This document shows positions 15,982 to 22,789 of a stretch of DNA of 36,884 bases, piece after piece (the stretch's first letter is position 1; each line of letters opens with the position of its first letter). Position numbers and translations under genes: made by a program. The notes beneath the pieces were generated by a model. That model was not told the DNA's origin, did not search any database, and saw nothing but the letters and a program-made list of their open reading frames with translations. This DNA comes from Candidatus Marinamargulisbacteria bacterium (GTDB lineage Bacteria > Margulisbacteria > Marinamargulisbacteria > UBA817): assembly GCA_023262965.1 (NCBI GenBank), contig JALQXX010000012.1, positions 1 through 36,884 on the forward strand, in the 5' to 3' direction.

Positions 15982-16707
15982 TTACTGGAACCCATTTAAC
16001 AGTCCGCGTGTAATCAAATTCCAGCCATCAACAAGCACAAACAATAAAATTTTAAAGGGTAATGAAATCATAACCGGACTCAACATAAACATTCCCAGCG
16101 ATAGCAAAATATTGGATACCACCAAATCAATGACAATAAAGGGAATAAACAGCATAAATCCAATCTGAAACGCCGTTTTAAGCTCCGAAATCATAAATGC
16201 CGGAATTAACACATAGATGGGAATATCATCGACACTATTCACGGCCGGTATTTTAGAGAACTCAATAAACAATGCCAAATCCGTTTCTCGGGTGTATTTG
16301 AGCATAAATTCTCGAAACGGCTTAATGCCTTCAACAAAGGCCTCTCGCTGCGTAATTGTCTGATTTTGATAGGGAATAATGGCCTTTTCATACACCGTAA
16401 CCCAGGTGGGGGTCATTACATAAAATGTCATAAAAAGTGCAATGGATATGATGACCGGATTGGGTGGGGATTGGTTGGTTCCAATAGCGTTACGAATCAT
16501 ACCCAAGACAATCGCAAAGCGCACAAACGAGGTGGTGGAAATTAAAAAAAATGGGGCCAAACTAATGGATGAAATCGCCAAAAGCAAACTAATCGATGAG
16601 CTGAATTGCAATGGGGATGTAAATGATGATAAATCAATGGCCATGGCATCGGTCTGTGCAAAAACCGCAGAAGACACCATAATCACACCAAGAAGCCAAC
16701 GTATCAT
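15982..16707 (-). CDS. fliP: Flagellar export gate protein FliP
   Basis: Export gate subunit of 241 residues with a cleavable N-terminal signal (MIRWLLGVIMVSSAVFAQ), then the family blocks TSFVRFAIVLGMIRNAIGTNQSPPN and FMISELKTAFQIGFMLFIPFIVIDLVVSNIL. The start overlaps the fliO stop (ATGA). The 15-base gap to fliQ is one of the few gaps in this operon. Confidence 0.97.
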   Translation of the reverse strand: MIRWLLGVIMVSSAVFAQTDAMAIDLSSFTSPLQFSSSISLLLAISSISLAPFFLISTTSFVRFAIVLGMIRNAIGTNQSPPNPVIISIALFMTFYVMTPTWVTVYEKAIIPYQNQTITQREAFVEGIKPFREFMLKYTRETDLALFIEFSKIPAVNSVDDIPIYVLIPAFMISELKTAFQIGFMLFIPFIVIDLVVSNILLSLGMFMLSPVMISLPFKILLFVLVDGWNLITRGLLNGFQ

Positions 16708-16943
16708 AGGGTATCAATCACGTGAATGGCACTGTTGGATGCGCCCAACACATAGCGTTTAGCATCAATTTCAACAACCACAATATGGGCCTGGGATCCG
16801 ATGGATACCCGATCAATAATACGAATGGTATTGTGATTCGAGCGGTTGATTTGGATTTTTTTGGCATAACGCAACATCAGTAATAATATGCCAATAATGC
16901 CTAACGATGTTAAGCTAAATTTTAAGTAATAGCCGAGTTCCAT
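16704..16943 (-). CDS. fliO: Flagellar assembly protein FliO
   Basis: A 79-residue protein with one N-terminal membrane segment (LTSLGIIGILLLMLRYAKK) and a small cytoplasmic domain with the FliO pattern RIIDRVSIGSQAHIVVVEIDAKRYVLGAS. It stabilises FliP during gate assembly. It overlaps fliN by one base and fliP by four. Confidence 0.85.
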   Translation of the reverse strand: MELGYYLKFSLTSLGIIGILLLMLRYAKKIQINRSNHNTIRIIDRVSIGSQAHIVVVEIDAKRYVLGASNSAIHVIDTL

Positions 16944-17521
16944 TATGTGATTTGATGCAATGATTCAATATGTGTAATACGAATACCGTAATTATTGTTC
17001 ACAGCAACCACTTCGCCTTTAGCAATCACCTGATCATTAATAACCAAGTCTAAGGGTTCTCCAACCAGTCGAGGGAGCTCAATAATCGCACCGCTTTTTA
17101 ACTCATACAGTTTTTTAAGGCTGATTTTGGTGCGCCCCAGTTCAATAGCAACTTCAACCTTGATGTTTTTAAATAGGTTTTTATCGTATAGTTGGTTTTC
17201 GGAAACGGATGACTGTGGCGGGTCAAAATGGACAGACGAAACACTAATATTGGTGTCATCGGCACTGGCGATATCGTCATCAAAAAGGTCTTCATCAATA
17301 TCGAAGGCGTCATCATCAAAAAAAGACGGTTCATCAAGGGATTCAGGGGGTGAGGGGGGGGGTTCCATGGTCTCAGAGGGGGGGGGGGGAGTGGGTTTGG
17401 GTGCCGGTGGTGGTACGGGGGGAGTGGGCGCAATAGGGGCCTCGGGATCGTTCATCGAAAATGCCGTTTCCATAACCGGATCAAAATCGGCTAAGGGGTC
17501 GTTAAATTTTTCATCGTTCAT
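16943..17521 (-). CDS. fliN: Flagellar motor switch protein FliN with proline-rich acidic N-terminus
   Basis: C-ring protein. The last 80 or so of 192 residues form the SpoA/FliN domain (VAIELGRTKISLKKLYELKSGAIIELPRLVGEPLDLVINDQVIAKGEVV). The first 110 are low-complexity: a proline stretch encoded in part by runs of 12 and 9 consecutive C, then an acidic-aromatic segment PSFFDDDAFDIDEDLFDDD. The long linker is unusual for FliN (typically 100-140 residues). The homopolymer runs could cause frameshifting by slippage. The start overlaps parA by 11 bases. Confidence 0.9.
   Translation of the reverse strand: MNDEKFNDPLADFDPVMETAFSMNDPEAPIAPTPPVPPPAPKPTPPPPSETMEPPPSPPESLDEPSFFDDDAFDIDEDLFDDDIASADDTNISVSSVHFDPPQSSVSENQLYDKNLFKNIKVEVAIELGRTKISLKKLYELKSGAIIELPRLVGEPLDLVINDQVIAKGEVVAVNNNYGIRITHIESLHQIT
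17354..17389 (-). repeat. Two poly-C tracts (9 and 12 bases) inside fliN
   Basis: On the coding strand, 12 C at 17389-17378 and 9 C at 17362-17354, 15 bases apart, both encoding proline. On the plus strand they read as G runs. I saw no other run of 9 or more G or C in the window. Tracts of this length are prone to slippage, and both lie upstream of the essential SpoA domain. Confidence 0.9.
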
Positions 17522-18266
17522 ATTGTAGCACCTCTTCTATCAATTTATTAAAATCATCCACTGCGGAGCTAAGGGGGGCGTATTCCATGAGTGTTTTCCC
17601 CGCTCCAGCCGCCTCAGAAACCGACACATTCGCACGAATAGGGGATGAAATCTCACCAGGAAACACATTTTCCAAGCTTTCAAAGACATTTTTTGTTTTT
17701 CTATTCTGAATATTATAAAACGTTGGAATAATTTTGGCCACCCGTATTCCCCGTGCCACATACTTATTGAGCAGTTTAGCGTTGGTAATTAATTGCTTAA
17801 CCCCCAAAAGGGTCATATAATCCATTGAAACAGGGATTAGCAAATTGGGGGCACATAGAATCGCATTTTGATTAATTAAGTTAATCGATGGCGAACAATC
17901 AATGAATGTATAGTCATAAGTAGCCATAATGGATTCTAGAGCATTCTTTAAAATAAATTCGCGGTTTGGCTGAAGATGCATGTGGTGTTCGGCCGGGTAC
18001 AAGCGCTCCCCCGATGCAATCACATCAATATTGGTTCGTGCGGGTGTAATGCAGGCCTGCGGGGATTGATTACCCACAATCACATCGTATAAGGTTCGTA
18101 TCGGTTTGAGGCCAAAATGATAGCTGATGGATCCTTGAGGATCCGTATCAATAATTAAAATACGGCAGTTTTTAAGGCTCATCCCATAGGCAAGATTTAC
18201 CAAAGTACAGGTTTTTCCAGTACCGCCCTTGTAATTAATCATGCAAAATTGAATGGGGTTATGCAT
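17511..18266 (-). CDS. ParA/Soj-type ATPase within the flagellar C-ring operon
   Basis: A 251-residue deviant Walker ATPase: NYKGGTGKT (Walker A, 13-19), DTDPQGS (40-46) and FIDCSPSINLINQNAI (switch II), followed by IPTFYNIQNRKTKNV, close to Soj/ParA proteins. It sits between fliM and fliN. In many bacteria the MinD-related ATPase FlhG (KGGVGKT) controls flagellar number by acting on the C-ring; here a ParA-like protein occupies that context and no flhF or flhG is visible. The ATG at 18266 overlaps the fliM stop by 8 bases; ATG 18272 is also possible. Confidence 0.88.
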   Translation of the reverse strand: MHNPIQFCMINYKGGTGKTCTLVNLAYGMSLKNCRILIIDTDPQGSISYHFGLKPIRTLYDVIVGNQSPQACITPARTNIDVIASGERLYPAEHHMHLQPNREFILKNALESIMATYDYTFIDCSPSINLINQNAILCAPNLLIPVSMDYMTLLGVKQLITNAKLLNKYVARGIRVAKIIPTFYNIQNRKTKNVFESLENVFPGEISSPIRANVSVSEAAGAGKTLMEYAPLSSAVDDFNKLIEEVLQYER

Positions 18267-19464
18267 CGTCATCAAGATCATCCCATAAAAAGTCATCGGT
18301 TGATGCGTCACTGGCAATAGGCGACTCCGCATCCAGGGGCATGTTGTTGTGTGGCGCTTTGGTTGGGTACATACTTGGGGAGGCCTCGGGCATATCCGAA
18401 GCGGATGACGGTATGGCCGCATCCCAGTGGTTGGAATGGGTGTCATCGGGCGTGTGGGGTGATGCCGGCCCATTGATGGGGGCTACCTGATGGGGTTTGT
18501 TTTTGGATTGAACATAGGCGTGGTATTGGGTGAGTGCGATCAATTGAACCCCCAATTCATTCTGGGGCAGTTGGACGGGGTACCCAGTAAATGTAATGGT
18601 GTCGTCAATGGTCACGTCAATAGGATCGGATAATGATTGATTATCCATTAAAATAACATCCCCCACTTCTAAATTTTCAATATCATTTAATGTTAGTTCT
18701 GTTTTGCCAATAATGCTTTTAACACCAACATGGGTTTTGGATATGGTTTTGGGTGTGAGGGATACCGTTTCAACAATCGTGTCATTGAGTTGATTGTAGT
18801 AATAACGAAGGGTTTCAATGGTTTCGAGTGAGTATAAAAGTGTGCAGGATAAGTCCCGTTGATTGAATAACCGAAAAGTGGCTTGAAGTTCAATGACTGT
18901 TTCAGACTCGTGTTGCTGCGGATGGCGTTGATAGTAGCCGTAGGTAGTGGTTTGATCTTCAGGGTTGGGCAAAAAAATATGGCGCCAGTGGGCGGCCAAT
19001 TCAGTAAAAAATACGTCGGTAACAACCGGTAGTAGCGATAATTCCAAATCCGATGGGTCGGTTGGTTGCGGGGCAGTTATTCCCCCGCACAAGCGATGCG
19101 CAATAAAACGCGCGGCTTTTTTGGATAATATGCAATCAATTTGTTCAATGCCCGAACTGGCAAATTTACATAGGTAGTGGTTGTCCTGATTGAGAACCGT
19201 GGCTTGGTCCATAATGCGAATGCCCACGGTATCCAGTGTAATGTTGGCATCAATATTGGCCGCCAGTTTTTCAAAAAAATTTTCAAAGAATTGATGATGA
19301 AATAACAGTAATTCTTCAATAATTTTTTCGGACAACGTTTTGGCGGCCATCCCAGCCGATTTTTGAGGCGGGTGTTTTTTAGGGCTTGGCTTATAGGTGG
19401 TCCAATCACCGATAAAGGCGGGCATGAAGATTCTTTTTTCAACGATTGCGTCTGCGTTTGTCAA
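18259..19464 (-). CDS. fliM: Flagellar motor switch protein FliM-like, atypical termini
   Basis: The 401-residue protein has a CheC-like middle domain (about 45-230) and a SpoA domain (about 245-320: VGVKSIIGKTELTLNDIENLEVGDVILMDN), the FliM architecture. The usual N-terminal CheY-binding motif (LSQDEIDALL type) is not present; the N-terminus is basic and proline-rich. A tail of about 75 residues beyond SpoA ends STDDFLWDDLDDDA, resembling the acidic-aromatic part of FliN. The start is TTG with GAAGGA 7 bases before it; an ATG upstream is out of frame. It is the first gene of the flagellar operon. Confidence 0.78.
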   Translation of the reverse strand: MTNADAIVEKRIFMPAFIGDWTTYKPSPKKHPPQKSAGMAAKTLSEKIIEELLLFHHQFFENFFEKLAANIDANITLDTVGIRIMDQATVLNQDNHYLCKFASSGIEQIDCILSKKAARFIAHRLCGGITAPQPTDPSDLELSLLPVVTDVFFTELAAHWRHIFLPNPEDQTTTYGYYQRHPQQHESETVIELQATFRLFNQRDLSCTLLYSLETIETLRYYYNQLNDTIVETVSLTPKTISKTHVGVKSIIGKTELTLNDIENLEVGDVILMDNQSLSDPIDVTIDDTITFTGYPVQLPQNELGVQLIALTQYHAYVQSKNKPHQVAPINGPASPHTPDDTHSNHWDAAIPSSASDMPEASPSMYPTKAPHNNMPLDAESPIASDASTDDFLWDDLDDDA

Positions 19465-19498
19465 TTGTACATCCTTCAGTTTATACTACCACTAATCC

Positions 19499-19532
19499 AT
19501 TATAAAGGAATATTGGATTTTTTAAATCCAAT
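19499..19532 (-). promoter_or_regulatory. Flagellar operon promoter region with perfect inverted repeat
   Basis: On the minus strand a consensus TATAAT (19504-19499) lies about 35 bases before the fliM TTG start. No good TTGACA is found at the proper distance; instead a perfect inverted repeat, ATTGGATTT (19512-19520) and AAATCCAAT (19524-19532), covers the -35 zone. It may bind an activator or repressor. Read on the plus strand, the same repeat followed by six more T (19533-19538) looks like a terminator, but no plus-strand gene lies upstream. A short hairpin (ACCCG-N5-CGGGT, 19548-19562) separates it from thiS. Confidence 0.5.
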
Positions 19533-19572
19533 TTTTTTACTCACAACACCCGCATCACGGGTATTTTGGGTT

Positions 19573-19788
19573 TCAAATCGCATGACCACCCCCAATGTAT
19601 CGAATAATTTCGATGGTATCATGGGCGTTAAGAAGTTGTGTATGGGTACCATTTGCGGGCAAAACACGGTGGTTGTATTCCACAATCACCTGAGGGTGAT
19701 CCAGGCCTAAGGTATCGAGCAATTCCGTAACAGTGGTTGCGGAGGTCGTATACAAATCGCCATTGAGTTGAATAGTTATTTCACCCAT
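19573..19788 (-). CDS. thiS: ThiS-family sulfur carrier protein with C-terminal extension
   Basis: Ubiquitin-fold sulfur carrier of 71 residues: GEITIQLNGDLY at the N-terminus, VIVEYNHRVLP in the middle and NAHDTIEIIRYIGGG at the end, the ThiS pattern. Active ThiS must end in Gly-Gly to be thiocarboxylated, but here HAI follows GGG, so either it is trimmed or it has another role. No other thiamine gene is visible. It overlaps the end of lepB by 13 bases; an ATG at 19809 would add 7 residues that are not family-like. Confidence 0.78.
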   Translation of the reverse strand: MGEITIQLNGDLYTTSATTVTELLDTLGLDHPQVIVEYNHRVLPANGTHTQLLNAHDTIEIIRYIGGGHAI

Positions 19789-20375
19789 CGAATGCGATCC
19801 AGGGGCCAATAAATAAATAAGGCTTCACCAATTAAATCCTCTTTGGGTACAAATCCCCATACCCGAGAATCCGCTGAATTGGATCGGTTATCACCCAGCA
19901 TAAAGTAATGGTCGCTTGGAATTGTTTGTTTGGCCAAGGTTGTGTAATCCCGACGAATCGTGACCCCCGAAATAACCAATAGTTGATCGTTAATATAGAC
20001 CATGCCACGACGCATTTCGACGGTTTCACCGGGTAACCCGATCAATCGTTTGACATACTGTTTACCGTCTTTAAAGGGGGAGTCAAACAGCACAATATCC
20101 CCCCGATTGGGGGCATTAAAATGATACACCAGTTTGTTAACAATGAGCCGGTCGCCGAAAGTGGTGGGGGTGGCGGATCGCAATGTGGGGATCATGGATC
20201 CCGAAAAAACCAACGAGGACTGAACAACAAATTGACGCAGAATCAGAGCAATCACCACGGCATTTACTACGGATTCGGTCCAATGGATGCCCTTTCCGAG
20301 CCAAGGACGCTTTTCGCTAACCGATGCTTTCCATGATCGCCATGCCTGTGTAAGGCGACGTACGCGCTGAAACAT
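19776..20375 (-). CDS. lepB: Signal peptidase I
   Basis: Membrane serine protease that removes signal peptides from exported proteins. The 199-residue protein has one N-terminal membrane segment (about 35-56), the catalytic serine in SGSMIPTL (Ser60) and the general-base lysine in YVKRLIGLPGE (Lys109), then GDNRSNSADSRVWGFV, box E of the family. A few extra residues (RSATPTTFGD) widen the loop after the catalytic serine. It is divergent from the LolA-like gene across a 98-base gap. Confidence 0.96.
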   Translation of the reverse strand: MFQRVRRLTQAWRSWKASVSEKRPWLGKGIHWTESVVNAVVIALILRQFVVQSSLVFSGSMIPTLRSATPTTFGDRLIVNKLVYHFNAPNRGDIVLFDSPFKDGKQYVKRLIGLPGETVEMRRGMVYINDQLLVISGVTIRRDYTTLAKQTIPSDHYFMLGDNRSNSADSRVWGFVPKEDLIGEALFIYWPLDRIRWVK

Positions 20376-20473
20376 GAAGTCAATGGTAGCATACCGGCAG
20401 GCATTTTAAAATACGCGTGCGGTATATGACAATAAGCCGCCTATCGCAACATCAATCAATTTGATATACAATA
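20376..20473. other. 98-bp divergent intergenic region, lepB / LolA-like gene
   Basis: Must hold promoters for both directions. On the plus strand TATACA (20465-20470) is a possible -10 with no convincing -35. If used, transcription would begin inside the first ATG codons of the LolA-like gene and favour the downstream start at 20507. I see no confident lepB promoter and no strong palindrome. Confidence 0.4.
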
Positions 20474-21256
20474 ATGAACATGAGCAATACATCAAGGCGG
20501 TTTTGTATGATCAGTATCCTAGTTGTTATTAGTCATTTTTTTGCCGTTCCAAGTGTGGCGTTAACCGGTCATGATGTGATGGCCAATGTATACAATGAAT
20601 CAAAAAAAAAGAGCACGCGCAGTGCGGTTGTGGATATGCGTATTACAGATAACCGTCAACGCGAACGGGTCCGTTACTTTAATTATGTGACCAAATTTTC
20701 GGAAGATCATGAAAAAAGTCTGATAAAGTTTTTTCGTCCTAAAGATATTAAAGGGACGGGGTTGTTCACGCAGTCGAGTACAGATCAAAAAGAAAAAGAA
20801 CAATGGGTTTATTTTCCGGCTCTTAAATCATTAAAGCAATTAAATGCCTCCGATAAAAATAAAAGTTTTATGGGAAGTGATTTTACCTACGCGGATATTG
20901 CGGGGAGGCCGCTAACCGCAGACACCCATCAATTAATTAAAGAAAGTCCGGATTACTATTATATAGAAAGTATCCCGTTGGATAAAAAGTCGGATGATTA
21001 CGCCAAAATTCGTTATGTGATTAGCAAGCAATACAATGTGATTGCCAATGCTGTCTTTTATGATGCAAACGGAGAAAAAATAAAAACATTAAAAAATACG
21101 GCCATATCTACCATTAATGATGTCCATGTGGTGATGCATTCCGAAATGGTCAACCACCAAACGGCGGGGAAGACTGTATTGGTGGTGCAGTCCATGACAG
21201 TGGGGGACCCCGTTGACGATGCGGTATTATCGTTTCAGGGTCTGAAAACGCAGTAA
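20474..21256 (+). CDS. LolA-like outer-membrane lipoprotein-sorting protein
   Basis: Periplasmic protein of the LolA-like PF17131 type. The blocks LIKFFRPKDIKGTGLFTQ, WVYFPALKSLKQL and SFMGSDFTYADIAGRPL are characteristic of this family, which usually accompanies an RND/MMPL exporter. The N-terminus contains a signal peptide (RRFCMISILVVISHFFAVPSVA). The start is open: ATG 20474 or 20480 gives a positive n-region but no ribosome site; ATG 20507 has AAGGCGG 6 bases upstream but loses the arginines. It is followed by an outer-membrane protein (1-base overlap) and an exporter. Confidence 0.87.
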   Translation: MNMSNTSRRFCMISILVVISHFFAVPSVALTGHDVMANVYNESKKKSTRSAVVDMRITDNRQRERVRYFNYVTKFSEDHEKSLIKFFRPKDIKGTGLFTQSSTDQKEKEQWVYFPALKSLKQLNASDKNKSFMGSDFTYADIAGRPLTADTHQLIKESPDYYYIESIPLDKKSDDYAKIRYVISKQYNVIANAVFYDANGEKIKTLKNTAISTINDVHVVMHSEMVNHQTAGKTVLVVQSMTVGDPVDDAVLSFQGLKTQ

Positions 21257-22785
21257 TGAGGCGGTGGATAGTGGGGTATTTGATAGGGTTGGGGGTGGCG
21301 GTGTTTGCGGACGATGATTGGGGGCCAACCGCGTCGATTGATATCATCACCAATCCGGTTCAAGAAAAGACCTTTGGCAATTACTGGGATGAGCATGTTT
21401 ATGGATGGGTAGCGGGTACGGGGGCCGTGGGGCTGAATCATTATCGGTTCTCATCGGAGATTAAGTTTGGGTTTAGCGATCGATGGAATCGACTCAAATG
21501 GGTTATGGAAGGGGCGTATCGTCAAAATACAATTATTACCAATGTGTACATCAGGGACGTTGCTAACAATACAACCATAACAACAACAGAATCCCTGCAA
21601 ACCGATCAATGGCGATTTCGGCAAGCGTATCTTGAATACACCCCATTTGGGGGATTGACGTTGTCTGCGGGAAATCAAGTGGTGGTTTGGGGGCAATTGA
21701 GTGTATTTTCGCCAGTGGATTTTTTGTTGCCCCTGGACATTAATCCCAGTGGATTTTCGCTGGTTAAAGCCGATAATCGCATGTCCCAACTCACTGTAAA
21801 AGCCTCGGTGTATCCCTTATCAAATGTAGAGCTAACCGGTTATTTTTTTCCATTATTTCAAGAGAATGTATTCTCTAGGGCCATTGACTATTCCAATCAA
21901 TACAATATGATCGATGATAAAAAGTATTTCTATACAGAATATCCGTTAAAAGGAGCGGCGGCTCAGTCGTACGCATTACGGGGGACGTATTACGGCTCGT
22001 CTGTAACAATGGCGTTTACGTATTACAGTGGGCACCATAATATCATTCAACGAACTCGAAAAAAATATGTGACATCCATCGATAATATCCCCTATTTTTC
22101 AACAGAGTACGGCAATTATCCCCGAAAGGGGTATGGCGCCGAGGTTAGTGTTCCCATAGGGAATTTATCGCTAACCGTGGAGGCGGCCCTCTCGGAGGAT
22201 TTCTATCCGTTGACATTTAGCCGGTTACCCAATCGATACTACATGGACTGGGGCAATCCCGACGGTATTGATGATGAAACAGCCGAGTTTAATCGCGAGA
22301 TTATTGACTATATCAACACGCATAATAATGGATATGCCGATATGCCCATGTACCAATTAGTTTACGCAATTGGTATTGACGCCGATTTTGACACATGGTT
22401 TTACAATGCGTATGTGTTGGGGCTGTCGTTCATGCGTAATCCTCAAATGAAGGCGTTTTGGGACCTATACGAACGCAAACGACCCGTGGATTTTATAAAC
22501 ATACCGGTGTTGCCGACCGTCAACATTGGTCGGTATTTAGGCAATCAGAAAAAAGGGGCGTATGGGGTTGCCCTGGGATGGTTTACCGGGTCCATGGGGC
22601 TATTTGGGTACGTATTCAACCACATTACGGAGTCTTTGCGTTGGGGAGCGTCCATTGATATCGGGTTTAATATTTCCGATCAGGCAATGGTGGCAATCAA
22701 CTCGGATGAAGGGCACTCTTCAATCAATAAAGAATACGCTTTTTTTGAGCCTAAAGTAACGTTTGGCCTGGGATATCAGCTCTAA
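21256..22785 (+). CDS. Predicted outer-membrane beta-barrel protein
   Basis: A 509-residue protein with a signal peptide (MRRWIVGYLIGLGVAVFA), then alternating aromatic-rich strands (WRFRQAYLEYTPFGGLTLSAGNQVVVWGQL) and a C-terminus ending in an amphipathic strand, FGLGYQL. The WGQ segment after an AGxQ strand is like DUF1302-type porin-like proteins, which often co-occur with LolA-like and MMPL genes. I cannot assign a substrate. It overlaps the previous stop by one base (TAATG) and is followed after 4 bases by the exporter. Confidence 0.72.
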   Translation: MRRWIVGYLIGLGVAVFADDDWGPTASIDIITNPVQEKTFGNYWDEHVYGWVAGTGAVGLNHYRFSSEIKFGFSDRWNRLKWVMEGAYRQNTIITNVYIRDVANNTTITTTESLQTDQWRFRQAYLEYTPFGGLTLSAGNQVVVWGQLSVFSPVDFLLPLDINPSGFSLVKADNRMSQLTVKASVYPLSNVELTGYFFPLFQENVFSRAIDYSNQYNMIDDKKYFYTEYPLKGAAAQSYALRGTYYGSSVTMAFTYYSGHHNIIQRTRKKYVTSIDNIPYFSTEYGNYPRKGYGAEVSVPIGNLSLTVEAALSEDFYPLTFSRLPNRYYMDWGNPDGIDDETAEFNREIIDYINTHNNGYADMPMYQLVYAIGIDADFDTWFYNAYVLGLSFMRNPQMKAFWDLYERKRPVDFINIPVLPTVNIGRYLGNQKKGAYGVALGWFTGSMGLFGYVFNHITESLRWGASIDIGFNISDQAMVAINSDEGHSSINKEYAFFEPKVTFGLGYQL

Positions 22786-22789
22786 TCGC

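Noticed and set aside
11734-19464. Virulence-type III secretion system
   Set aside because: fliO, fliM/fliN with SpoA domains and a sigma-28-like gene in the same operon indicate a flagellum; no secretin or needle genes are present.
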